Origin: Enoplosus armatus
Lineage: Eukaryota; Chordata; Actinopteri; Centrarchiformes; Enoplosidae
Reading direction: 5' to 3'
Length of the DNA stretch: 64,000 nt
Assembly (NCBI RefSeq): GCF_043641665.1
Contig: NC_092181.1
Span: 18,265,463 to 18,329,462 of the forward strand
The notes under the pieces are model-generated. The model made no database searches. It saw only the letters and a program-made list of their open reading frames with translations, and was not told the origin of the DNA. The stretch's first letter is position 1; each line of letters opens with the position of its first letter. The translations under genes and the position numbers were made by a program. Shown piece by piece: positions 1 through 13,400 of the stretch.

Positions 1-1381
1 TCGAGTGAATATTCCACTTACATTCATCAAGTTCCCAGTAACACAACTCCAAACGAATGCTTATGTTGCTCTATATTAGGTAATAGTATTTCAGTGTTGT
101 TTAAAGCTTGTTTCCGCTGCCCCCAAGTGGCCAAAAAATCAATCATTGCAGGTTTAAAGTGTTCTATATCACACCAAGAGTCCTAGATTGATAATCTGCA
201 CTGTTACTTTGTTTGGTTATTGCATTTTTCCACACTAAGCCATTTCTTGGATCTCCCTTTTTCTGTCCTGTTGAATTTTATCACACTCTGTAATGTAATT
301 TGCAATTAAAATCTAAATGTGATGAGATGCATCAAAAGGCCTCCATACAGAAGCCTCTCTGGAGCTGATACATAGAAGTGTCTGCACCCGTGTGAATTAC
401 TCATCCAAATGAAGAGCAGAGTCTTGTCAATTACCTTCCTGCTGTTTCTCTGTATTTAAATTCATCCCTCACTTTCTTTATTGTGCTCTCTCTACAACTG
501 GGATCAGCTCAACAACAGCCAGTATGAGACCTTGAATAATGCCACTATGAAATTTCCTATTCATGTTGATGGAATGAAAAATCTCTTTCGCTCCCTCTCC
601 TCCCCTGTTGTCATATACAAAGCAGTGTGAGCAGGAAAAGTATAGAAATAATATTTTTTCTGATATTCCAGTTGTGTGGAGATGAGTGCGTGACTCTCGG
701 GTAAATGAAACGCACATCACTCTGGATTTATGGACCAGAGATGGCATCGGCACAGCACGTCAACGGCTCACTGCCGATGTGGCGTGCTAGAAGACGTGAG
801 AGGAAGATGCAGGAGACTGTGCTTTGAGTTAATGGGGTACATACTGCTCGCACAGCAGCAGAAACTTCTGCCACAAACAAGGAGGACACTTGATTTTGGC
901 TCTGAGGCTTGTTTTTGATGATGTTGAAAGATTGTTTGCACTCCCTAGTTGGCAATTGGCTGGAAATATGCTGATGAGAGAGTGGGGGCCTTTTCATCTA
1001 TGTGCTATAACCATTACCTGAAATGGCTGGTTGTAAATCAAAATTTTAGCAGCTAGGGGGTGGAGGACTATTTGCTCACTGACAGCAAAGGAAAAGAAGA
1101 CATTAGAGTAATGAAAAATGTGTGGTGTGATTTTAGTAAGTATTCTGATGTCTTTTGGTTGTTGAGTTTATTGTAATGAGTTAATTTTGACTAGAACCAG
1201 CCAAGCTACAAAAAGGTTTTCATAATCATAACGAAATTCCATTTATGTTTGATAGCTTTCTTCTCTGGCAGACTTTAGTTTTTTCTTTAATTGAGTTTTC
1301 AAATTAATTGCCTGTAAAAAAGAAAACCTGTTGCTTCCCACTTTATGCTCAGATGCAATGAGAACTTGTGCTCTTTTGCAG
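1..1381 (+). other. gstcd: GSTCD intron (partial)
   Basis: No exon or recognisable repeat is seen. The stretch is AT-rich and ends in the polypyrimidine tract and AG of the first visible exon. The previous GSTCD exon must lie left of the window. Confidence 0.7.
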
Positions 1382-1497
1382 GGAAAATGTCAAATATCCG
1401 TGCAGTCAGGAAGAGGCAACAGCTGAATAACTTGGTTGCCATGGTTACGCAGCTAGCCAGACCAGGGTACACAGTTGTGGATTTCTGCAGTGGAACG
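1382..1497 (+). CDS. gstcd: GSTCD exon (SAM-binding loop, first half)
   Basis: 116 nt. The acceptor is cttttgcag at 1373-1381 and the donor is gtacgt at 1498. It enters in phase 1 (first codon xGG) and ends in phase 0. It encodes GKMSNIRAVRKRQQLNNLVA through VVDFCSGT, the basic helix and the first glycine-rich loop of the methyltransferase-like fold. Confidence 0.93.
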
Positions 1498-4400
1498 GTA
1501 CGTGTTTTCATCCGTCAGTCCAGCTATGCATGTATATTTATCACTGTGCCTGGCCATGGCCACATTAGACTGCTGCTCCATTAGCAGCCAGCTGAAAGGA
1601 ACTAGTTCTCATATTCGCTGTTCTTGTTCTTTCCTCTTTAAATTCCTTTTGTTGTGCCGGTCTACACAGACAGACTGGTAATTGCACTCATGAAAATGCA
1701 TGCTCAGAGCGTTAGCCCTGCATGGCTAAAGGGTCAGTACTTGGTTGAAAAGGGCAGCACAAATCATAACTCTATTGATGCCTCTTTCATGTGTGCTGTT
1801 ATTGTTATTAAGAGTTTATTCTTTCTCTTTCTTTGTGCTGTCTCTCAGGGCCATGTTGGGATTGTTCTGGCTCACACACTTCCAGATTGCAAGGTAACTA
1901 GTAACGTATTTGTGCAGATGTGTGTGTGGCGTCACACATCTTTTTTTTTGTCAGACAAAATAAACATTTTGGAGACTTTTGACAGGCATTTGTCATTATT
2001 TTTTTGACATTTTAAAGACTAAAAGATTAACAGATAAACAATTGATGAGTGATTATTATTAATCATTAAATACATCGCCACAATACTGCTGTCGTGCAAT
2101 TACATGCAGCTGTGTGAGTTTTTTCTGTCTTTATTCAAGGTCCTCCTGATAGAGAACAAAGAAGAGTCATTGGTCAGGGCCCAGAGTCGTGGTGCTGAGC
2201 TCGGTCTGAAAAACATCGGCTTCATTCAGGCCAATTTGGACTACTTCACCGGACCCTTTCACATTGGGGTGAGCGTAGCAAGTAACACTATAAGAAAAAC
2301 TATTCTATAAACATATATAACATATATTGTAACCATTTCAGATGACTGAAACTGGTAACTGTAACTGTGAGTATTAAAGTATTGCAAACAAAGGCAATGT
2401 TAACTCACTAAAATTAAACCATAGCTGTAAGTGAAAATAAAATGATGATATTGCTAGTCACAATATTATCTGTACTGTGCTATATTTTTTATGCTATTCT
2501 AATTAGTATAATATAGCAGTACTGATTTAATTTCCTTTGTTTCATGTCATTTGCATTGTTAAAATGTAATCACAATCCAATTTTCAATCTCCACATTTGA
2601 TTTTTTTTAAGCCTATGAAATTGCTTTCCCCTCTCACCAATGACATGTTCGTATGTAATTAGCAATAACAGTTGGTGTGCAACCATAAAGCTTAGGAGGC
2701 AAAATCTCTATTTGTCCATGAAAATACAGAGAATAAAACTATTGCACTCCCAAAGCCATAATGATCATCCTATGGAGCAAATGTGTTTCTATGACAACAA
2801 TGTATTCTACAGCATTACATTTCTTTAACAACAGAGTAATCATCCAGTTCCATATTGCTATAATTTATTTAAGAAGTTCAAGCATGATGCTTGAAAGCAT
2901 TGCTGTCAAAACAGTTGCAATCAGTTGGCTTTCATGACCTTTTTTTAAACATTTTTTTAACAACAGGTAACAACATTACCTCTTCTGTTTAAATGTGTAG
3001 AATAATAATAATTCAGTCAATAACATAATGCTTCTAATTTCTGACGATGCATTGAAACAGAGACATGAACACCTTTTGATTAACACTGCTTCTGCTTTGC
3101 CACAATCACATTCTGTCTGCAATGTGTCTGAACGTTGTATTTTTAGTATAACAAATATTTATATATTTCAGAGAAGCGCAGCCACACATCACATAGAGAG
3201 ACATGTCACTCCCTCATCTTTTTCCAGAAACTGAAAAAGCCAACATGCAATTCTTTTTGTCAGTGCAGCTAAGATGGCTTTTCATTTCCTGAAGTGGAGC
3301 TTCTAATCAGAACCCTTTTAGTGCTCTGCACTTAAGTCACAGTCCCATCTCTGATTATTGGAAAGCCAACAGGTAGTTTTACCCAGAGAGTGAAGGACAA
3401 ATGTAATGTCAGGGTTAAAGGATCTCTTCAATGAGGAATATTAATTGCTCACTTGTCTTTGTTTCTTCTTGTTTGCTTTAAAAATCTGCTATCCAAAGAT
3501 GCTTTTGGTTTGCTTTCAAAAACGTTTTGCCAAGGTCTTAAGAGTTATGCTCTTATTGAAGGCTTAGGAGTCATCTGTGGAAAGGAAAGAGTAATCTTTG
3601 GAAAGTGTTTGTAAAAGTGAAAGTGGTTGCAAGCCATTTCAAGTTTTATGCAGGCAACTTGGCCATGTCACCCTTTTTACTTCTTAATTCATCACACATT
3701 TTTTACACCAACATCTCTGCCAAGACTGCAGTTCTGCCTGTTGTGTGTTTGTTAAGCTTAAAGATGTGGCTTAGCAAATGTGTTTAATTCTGCATAGACA
3801 CCTGCGACAACAGAATAAATATTTTACTAGCTTTCAATCTCTGTGCTTAAAGGCAGAATGAGTAGGATTTGCCGGTTGCGGTTTGTAAACACGACATTCA
3901 AACTTGGCTCCGGCTCCTGGCTTCCTCTTGGATGCGTGTTTACAATGTGGCACCTGGTCGCTACGTTTTTATAGAGTCCCGCCCTCACATCCTCCGCGCT
4001 GCTATTGGCTGGGAGCTACACACCCACTGCTCAAAGGTTGACGCCCAGAAACACCAAAATAAGAAAATACAGGCCGACTCATTCTGCCTTTAATGGGGCT
4101 AAAACTAACTACAATTCAGCATTGAGTAGCACTCTCTGACTGCAAGTCAGAACCCTTATTTAAAAACCCACTTTCATCTACAGAGCTCTTGACTTCTCGA
4201 ACTGATGATTACAATCAATTCAGAGCAAATAGGTCCTTAACTGTGGTTGATTATGGGCTATTAAAATTTGGTGTCACACAAAAAACAGGTCGTTGGGACT
4301 TAAAGGAAAATGCTTCACTTACCTTATGTAGAGTCTTCTACCCTCCCATAAAATCTTCATCATCATCACTCTTGATCATTGTCGTTATTTATGTGTCTCA

Positions 4401-7400
4401 GGGCAGTGTCTTCCCCCAAACATGGTGGGGAGATCCATCTTCCTGCCATGTGTCATAGCCCAGTTTCAGAAAAGCCAGTTCCAGTAGCCTCACTTTCACT
4501 CTCTCTGGGACAAATAGGAATATATATATATGTACCTGCTGTAATTAGAAGTAGCTATTGTTCCAGCATTGTCACTCCGCTGAGACCCGCTCCACTTGGC
4601 AAGAAACAAACAACACAGATTATTCTTCTCTACAATGTGTGTGTGGGGGGGTTTTGTAGCCCAGTCAGAGAGTGTATGAGCACACACAAGGATTTTTTAT
4701 TCACACGCTACATGAATGTTAAGATTTATGTATGAAACAGGTGCTTAAGTTCCTCCTTTTCTGAACTGCTTGAGATTCGTACCTCAACATTTATGTAGCC
4801 TCAGCTGTTGGCGTAGCTTCTTCCTGCATGACACAGACAATTCTACCTGAAGGAGCCACCCATCACACTGATTTTAATCCCGTTATGTATAATAAATGGT
4901 CCCATTTTTAGTCACGTTCATTTAATCAGGCTAATTAAGTTGAGGTGTCCCTATTCTTAGTCAATGTCTGCTCTTCCTGGCTGCAGTTGCATGCCTCTGG
5001 TGTTGGACTGGTATCAGAAGCAGCCTCTACGTACAGTGTATTTGGTTTTTATTCTTTCTTCTGTCAGATAACATTGAGCCAACAGACCTCGGAGGCAGGA
5101 AAAGTTGTGGAGCTTGAAGTTGACTTGGATTTTATCGGATCCAAGTTCTTTATTGGTTCTGCTTAAGGGGCTGATTGTTTGCAATTGATTCTTTCAGTTG
5201 ACTTCTTTATGCTTGTGCGAGGAAAAATGTACTTGCTGTTATTGCTTTAAGACTTATGTAAAAAAAAAAGTATTGATCAATTCCAATAAGGCTTTATCAG
5301 CTGTAATTCCAATGCTGGTGTCATTTAAAGACTCCACTTTTTTTAAGACTTAAAGATTGAGTCTGTTTATCTCCAGTGAAATGCAACATCGCATCCACCT
5401 TTTGAGACGAAAACAAGTCTTTGATTCTATGTAATCACGCTTATTCTAGTCTGGTCCACACAAATAAGCACATATTGGTCTATGGGAGTACAAACATGCA
5501 AGATAAGACACACATACCATATTGCTGATAGACCTGATTTTTTTTTCCTGTTTTTCTTGACTTGGTAGGTAATATTAAGCATGATATCGTAATGAAATCT
5601 GTGCAACAAACCGAACATTTAAAACTCCAACAGATACGCAAGAAAGACACCAAAGCTTTGTTGAATCACACCCTTCTGCAACAGAATGGGGCTTGCAACA
5701 CGCTGTTAGCTGTATTAGTAGTTAGCTGTATTGCAGGAACTTGTTCTGACTCGGGCCCAGATAGGACTGGAGAGGGATGTAATTACTTGAATGAGAGTGA
5801 ATAATGAAGCCTCGTTATTTCTGTGATGTGATTATTGAGAGAAAGATACGGATGGAAACAGCTTTTCCTCTCCCCAAAAGAACGATTAATATAAGATAAG
5901 AGCCAGCTCTATAAATGGCCCTTGTTCCTTTGGTTGTTGCATATTGATTCATGATTTCTTCTTCCAGTGAAATGTTTGTGCAGAGGTGTGCTTAGCAGGG
6001 CATGTATGAAATACTGTACATCTGCAAGATGGTTTTAAATCAGCGTTGCATATATTTTCACCGTCCATGATCCATTTTTAATTAGTATCTCACAAAACGT
6101 ATTGGGCTGGGGCACAGCTTCATCAATATTGCTTTTACAGACAAAAAAAATATTACCCATTGATAAAGCAAGGGTGCTTTCTAAATCAAGAATTGGAGAT
6201 GCATAATTAGTTATCAAAACATATCAGAATGTGTTTTGTTTTAGTTGTGTGCATTTATTTTGGTTGAGTCATGTGTGTTTGTGTTAAATCAAGGCTAAAG
6301 GTTATAAAATGTAATTAGGATTTACCACAGCATGACTAATGTACGACATTAAGCAGCTGGGTAAGAGCGATGGTGTTACTTTGTTAATTATTTTTTCTTT
6401 AGATGTGGGGGGCGTAACATCATGCAATCTTTGATAGCAGCGACTCCTCAAATCAGCAGTCTGAGACATGCTGTTGGAACAATATAAGCAAGGCGTTTTG
6501 TTCTGATGCCATGAATATATGAAGGATAGAAAATTAGGTGTCAAATAGACCCACGGCCATGCAGGTAACTGATGTTAATTCCCCAATTTACACTTTCTGG
6601 TTACTTTCTTTCATGTGCAGAGTCTAACTTCGAGTTTAAAGCGAGCAAGATATTGCAGGTGGGGAAGTCGGCGTCAGACAAGTCAGATCAGAAATACTTT
6701 ATTATTTATTATTTATTTATTATAAGTGAGGTTTGTTGGGCAGCAGCTTAGTCAACAAACTCAACTCATCACAGCATTCTGTATTGAATACCCTCAAAAG
6801 CTGAACCATTATGTCAAAACACATACAAAACCCAATTTTCCAAACAGTCAGCCACGCAAAAGTCATGTGGGACCCCTAAGTCCAACTTTGGTGATGAACA
6901 AACACATCACAGTTCCATGTGGAGCTCTTCATGCGGTTGAGAAAACCCATTTCCATGTATAGACCATGGAATTACACATAAAAATGTTTGTTTTCAGTGT
7001 ACCCTTTTAATTTCCTGTGTAGTTTGAGCTGAAGGATTGCTGTAGCCAAGCAATTTCCAGGGTGAGCTTATGTGTCTCTTAGAAATGTACCCCCACCTAG
7101 ACATTTCATTGATTTTATGAGTGGGCCATGTTTAGCGTGTTGATATCTTCCCTAATCTGACCGCCTCGAACTTCTACTTTGTGGCACTGCTGTCAAGGCA
7201 ACAGGTAGTAGATTCAGACTCAACCTGACAACCTCGTTAGACAGAGTTAATTTCGGTGAGTCCGAGAAGCCATTGTCACATCAGACTGTTGATAATGCTT
7301 TTTATTTGGATCATTAGCAGAGCTATTTAGCTCATATATGCTTGAGAGGAAATCATCTATTTTACCACTGATATTAAACTCATTGCCTTTGAGGAGTCAT

Positions 7401-10400
7401 AATGGGTTTTTGCAGATGGACTGGGTGAAAGAACCGGCTGGAATGCAGACACGCCATGATATTGTTTTTTTTTGTCCCTGTCCGTGATCCAATATATAAC
7501 CACACCATTACTAATGCATAGCTAGGTGTTCATCACCATGCACAGTTTACTCACTCAGTGGGAATCCTGATGCATCCGTGCCTCCGCTCCTAAAGCACTG
7601 ATACTTAATTGTTTGCTCTAACTCCCAGAGTCTGCACCTTTGAGGGCATAGATGTATTTAATAGCAGCAGCCATTATGAAGTAATCAGTGGGATTGATTG
7701 CAAACTTTCAAGTGCTCTCAGGTTTGGTCTTGCTGTTGCACAAAGACGGTTTTCAAAAAAGCTTAACTAACACATTTTGTATTTGTTTTCTTTGTCTGCT
7801 TCACTTCAGGTTGCCCTCCATGCATGTGGCATTGCAACAGACATGGTGATGGAGCATTGCATCCAGGCAGGAGCCTCCTTTGTTATCAGTCCTTGTTGCT
7901 ACGGTTTCATCCAGAACGCAATCAAGTTCACCTTCCCCAAGAGGTTTGTACCTGCTCACCGTGCCTCAGTCCAGTGTCACCTCTCAGTGTTGTTGTTTCA
8001 GACCTCGTTGTTTTCTTGTTATACCCCTGCTAGCATCGATGCTTCTCTTCTCTCTCTTACTAATTTTTTCAGTTTCTCCTTTGGGGCTCTCGCTCCCCAT
8101 CATTTTCACAGTCACTCTCACTCTCTGTCACACATACACACAATCAATATCTCTTGTGACTGTGTTTTGTTCACCTCGTGTGTCTTATCATCACCACTGA
8201 CAGTATGAGGCAGCAGTGTCACATCGCCTCCGCAACAGGGTCTCGCCTCGGCTCGTTCTATCAGCAGCAGAGAATATGGCTCTTTATGCAGAGGCTGTCT
8301 TAGATATTACAGAGTGATGGCAAAATCCAGATGGAGCTACAGACAAAAAAAGCTACTTTTGGTGGAATCACTTTATTATACGTAGTGTTATAGATAATTA
8401 ACAACTTTGCTTTCAGTCCTGGCGATGATGCGAGCCAGTGTAGTATGATGCTATTTAGATAGACATGGAAGAAACAAGCAGAGGAGGAAAAGTGAGAGGC
8501 TTTACTTTAATGGGGTTGATCCTGTTGCCATAGCAGCACTCTGTTGACTAATAGCACTGTAATGGCTTAAGAGTCACAACAAGGTAGTATGCCGCTTAAA
8601 CTGTTTTGGGATGCTGAAGGCTTCAAAATAAAACACTGTTGTCAAGGATTGCTGTTGTAGCAACTGAGAGACTGTGATCACTAGCAAGTTGAGGTGGAGA
8701 TACACATTGTAACTGATTGTTACGGTCTGGGATGAAGTCCTTTTTTTTCTGATTTAGTTGCTGCCCATCGTTCTCTTTATGATTATTTTAACTTTGACAT
8801 AGCAGGAGCAGTTCTTTTTTTCTTTTGTCCAAAAATGCAGCACAAACAGCAAAATAGTGCAACGTGCCTGAGTGAAAATGATTCTTCAAAAAACAGAAAC
8901 ATGCGAGAATTTGTGTTCTTGCTGGATTTCAGGGGTTGCAACTCTAGTCACAGACTGCTTGTCGTCCAGTTTGTCGAGTGTTGTTTCTTTACTCAGTCAT
9001 TCAATAAGTGCCTTTTTCTGTCTTCACTAAAATAAATCTGTTGGTGATAAACTTGATTGACTTCAATTCACGTTCAATAAGTTGGTTGAACAGCAGCAAA
9101 AAAGTCAAAGAGGCATACCACAGAATGAGCATATGGCCGTAAAACAAGAGTGTCACCGGTGGTATGCAACTATATGCACATGAAAAAACGCCTTCATGGG
9201 TCATGACTTTGACTGATGACTGATGATCATTTGACATACTTGCATACATAACACAATGAGACAAGATTTTCCTTTCACTAATTGAATCTCAGTTAAGACG
9301 CCTCTGCATCAACAGAAGTACAACATAATCGGAGGCATCACATGCCTGGACCGGAGTGCAATGATGTCCAGTGAAAGGTGAAAGTGATGTCTCATACCGC
9401 ACTCATCAACACCCAGCAACAGAGAGAAACCAGAAGAGATTCAGACAGTTGTTCAGACAAGAGTGGCACACGACAGTGGTATCTGCCAGGGAAATAGAAA
9501 TGATAAGTTATTTATAAGTCGCGCACAGCGTCGGCATATCATAATTAGCACTGGTATACGTCTGTGAGTAGGAGTATATGACAGTGGAGAATGAGTGGCA
9601 TACTGTTATAACTTTACAGTTACCGCTCAGAATCAACATATGTCACTTTTGGATCTCGTGTTGCTTGTCATTTTTACTTTTACACATTATCCAATATTAA
9701 CATTTTCTTATATTTATATAGTATTATATTTCATTATATTGTATCTATTTATCTTATTTTATCTTCATATGACTAGTGCCTGTTGCTGCTGAGCTGACCT
9801 GTCATCCAACACATTTTCATTGTATCGTTGACCCTGTGTTAACCTGCATATGACTAATAAAACTGAATCTGAATCAGTTTAACTAATGTTGTTTAGGTTC
9901 ATTTCACCACAACGAGTAAAGCAGCATGAAGCGTAGATATTGTTTATTTCTGTGGTTACCAGTGGTTAAACTGGTCACTGTTGCTATGTTTACGATGTTC
10001 TGATATGTGATTTTAAGGGACGCCTGCCAACAAACAAGGAATTCATATTTTTTTGGCCATTGTATAACCGACTCTAAAGTGGTGCCTTGGGGAGGACCCT
10101 CAGCGTACAGTATAAATTTCACATGCTTTATTTTTCCTCTCCTCACTTCTGCTAACTTGACACTTCACCCCTCCTGACTCCTCATAAAATATTAAAGAAT
10201 GACAAAAAAAAGACTTTGCAGCTGTATTGGACAACAAGTAGCTGTGTTTATGGAGTGCAGTCATGCAGTATGTGTGAGGGGCCTTCGCACCTGACTGTGT
10301 CAATCTTCGTCTTGCTGCTTTTAGTGTTTTTTCCCCTGAGGCCATGTTCCACGTACTCATGTGGATATTCTGCAGGTGTAGACATTCCAGGCAGTTCACA

Positions 10401-13400
10401 GGTTTTTATGAGCTGTGAAACCAAACTGCTCATTTCATTAAGGCCCTAACAGTTTGAGTTAAACTTAAGACTTCTCTCCATGTGACCTGACTGACCCCTG
10501 ACCCTCTTCAGCGATGATCTGACTACGTTTAACCATCTCAAACAAGCTGACTTTGCTCCCATGTCATAGCAAAAGCCCTGTTTTTATAAAAGTTTTCCAG
10601 AGAGAAAGTGGTTTGTTGTTTGTGTTTTGTCGAGCTTTAGATGTGGTGATATATTCCTACTTTGTTTGTAAAGAGATTTCCCCTAAAATAAGATATCTGC
10701 CTCAGAACTGTGCAGGTAAATGTCTGACATAGAAGATATTTTGATGTTAAAGCCCAGTGATGAAGATGCAGGAGTCAAATGTATTGATTACATTTTTTTT
10801 CTGTTTTTTACAGCAAAAAGTTCCAAGAGACTCTGACTTATAAGGTATGCTTTTAAATGTGATTAAATCCCGCTGTTGCATTTATAATTAATTTGCACTG
10901 AGGCAAAATATCAAGTACAGAATACTGAATTTCCACCCCTGACTTTTTACAAGGATTGGGTTTCGGATTCAGCACATCGAAAGATGCCTTTGTGGGTCAT
11001 GACTTATTTTAAAACATCATGTTCATTAGAGTCGAACATATTCTGTTACAACACAATGAGACAAGTTTTTCTTCCTCGCTAATTGCTTCTTTATTAAGAT
11101 GCTGCTGCATCAAGAGAAGTCTAATGGAATCGGAGGCATTTAGTTTAAAAGTTATAGTTCCACATACCTGGACCGGAGTGCAATGACCCAGTGAAAGGTG
11201 AAAGTGTTTTCTCATACCACAATTGTCAACACGCAGCGAACACAGAGACCAGAAGAGATTCAAATGTGAAACAAATTGAGAAACAGAGACACACCTGGAT
11301 TGAGTTGCACTAGCTGTTCGTAAATCATCTACTAACTTTGTGCATTAAGTCCTTTCTGAATTCTTAGTAACTACTAGCTAGTTTCAAACTCGTGATTTGC
11401 TAAACCGTGTTGCACCAATAAAACTTAAAAAGATGTCTTAGCTAGTAAAGACTTAATAAGTAATGTGTAAATTTGTTGCTTGGAAACAAGTGTAGCATGA
11501 CTACAGTGTGTGAACAGGAAGTTACTGCAGCATCACAATTTTAACATAACCTCCAATAATTACAGTTTTAGGAGGGCAAACAATATATTAAACTTAACTT
11601 CCAGTCCTTTGTAAATGTCGGTATAACTCTTTATTTATGTATACATACATGAATATGATGGAAAATTATGTTTCAGAATGAGACACATCTGATTATGCTA
11701 GCTAAACTAACTGATGTTATTAGCTTATTTAGCAAAACGTTTTGTAATTTGAGGTATTTTTGTGAAATGTAATCTAAAATCTTTCCTGTTTACATCGTTA
11801 TTAAACAGCTTTTTTATCAAGTGTCGTGTCAGATCGACCATATACCACTGCCACGTTTTACGGTTCTCATTATATTAGCAAGCCAACGTTAGCTTTGTGA
11901 GTTGGTTCAGTTAGCTAAGTAACAGTTACAGCTTGCAGTTAGTGTGAAGAGTGTGTGAATATTTAGTAACGACTAATCTCTATATAACTTATTAATATAG
12001 TGATTCTTCCTGTTTATATTAAGTTTGACCTTGCGAAGAGCTGGTGCAACTGGCTCCATTTGTAATTGGGATGCACCATAAATCTAAAACATTAAACACT
12101 AACTGACATGACTTTATTTTGCTTGGCATGAGTCAGATTTTTTTCAGCTTGTTTCTATTTTGCTTTCTTGTTTTGTCTTGTTTTTTTGGTTGTTTTGTTT
12201 GTGTTATTTTATGGGTCGGTAAAATACAATTAATGTGATCTCTGGGCTTTCATCACCATCTTGGGAACAAGGATTCCCCGGGCAGTTAACAAGCGGGAGG
12301 TTCACACCCTCCAGCCTCTCAATCCCTTATCGCTCAGCACAGACACAGCACTGTACTCTGGGAGGGCCCATCCCATGATGATGTATGGGACCTGTCAGTG
12401 CCCCTGGGGAGAATCTGTGCAAAAGTTTCTGCAGCAACCTCAAGAGTTAACATGTCACAACATTGGACCACCTCTAACTTCTTATCTTTTGTGCACTAGA
12501 AGAAACTGATTTTTAGAGACGTGGCTCGAGAGGCACAGAATATTATACCATATTTACAACTGAGCAACTGTAAAGTTCTGTGATAGTGAGTTGTGATTTT
12601 TCTTCTGTTTGTCCAAAAGCCCAATGAGCAAAAGAAGGGAAAAGAAATCACAATTGCCATATTTTCTGTCTGAAAATATGAAGCTAAACATGTAGCCGCA
12701 CAGCAAGAGAAATCTATATTCTATTTAAACCAGCAGGCACATTATCTGCCCCTTTTAAACCTGAGCTTTTAAACCCTGCCTCTCGCTATGGATTTGCTTT
12801 CAACAACCATGTTTGGTATTTGCTATTCATTTGGGCTCAGTGTTCAGTCTCTGCTCCAGAAGCATAGTTGTCCTTCCTGAACTACAGTAGTTAAACAAAA
12901 ATGACAGCACATTGACAAATGGTGCCCCGCTGAAATAAAGGCCTAATGGTGTGAGATATTGTTGTTCAGCGCTAACTTTAAGCACCTGCTCCGTGGCCCT
13001 GCATTCAACCCCGTGGAGTGAAGAATAGAATCAATTAGAGAAGAAGCAGGTTAGCGATGACTAACCTCTCTGAGTCACTTGTTCCATGAACCATAGCGAG
13101 GTAAAAACAGGACAGAAAAACTTGGAAATAAATAAATGGGGTTCATCTGGCCTTTTTAGAGATTTACAGGGAGGATTTTATGCAATTAATCAATTTACGT
13201 CTTATGTCTGGTCAACTAGTCAGACATACAAAAGATGCACAGTCTGGTAGATCACTGTAAACCAGTCCTGTGACACTGTAAAAACACAACACACTAGCAC
13301 TAAACACAAGTCGTGTCATTAAAAGTTGGGCAAATTGAAAGTTTGACTTGAGAATGGCTCTAGATTAAAAGCCAGGGGTTCACCAAAGTCATTAAACTTG

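Larger units (their letters stand above)
2269..7809 (+). other. gstcd: GSTCD 5.5-kb intron
   Basis: Non-coding. It holds one clear miniature inverted-repeat element (3847-4093) and a TTAT-type simple repeat near 6700-6725. The remaining short reading frames show no family resemblance. Confidence 0.75.
7944..10813 (+). other. gstcd: GSTCD intron
   Basis: Non-coding. It contains copy A of a dispersed repeat (9181-9450) and an L2/Rex-like LINE tail (about 9650-9876). Nothing else is recognised. Confidence 0.7.
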
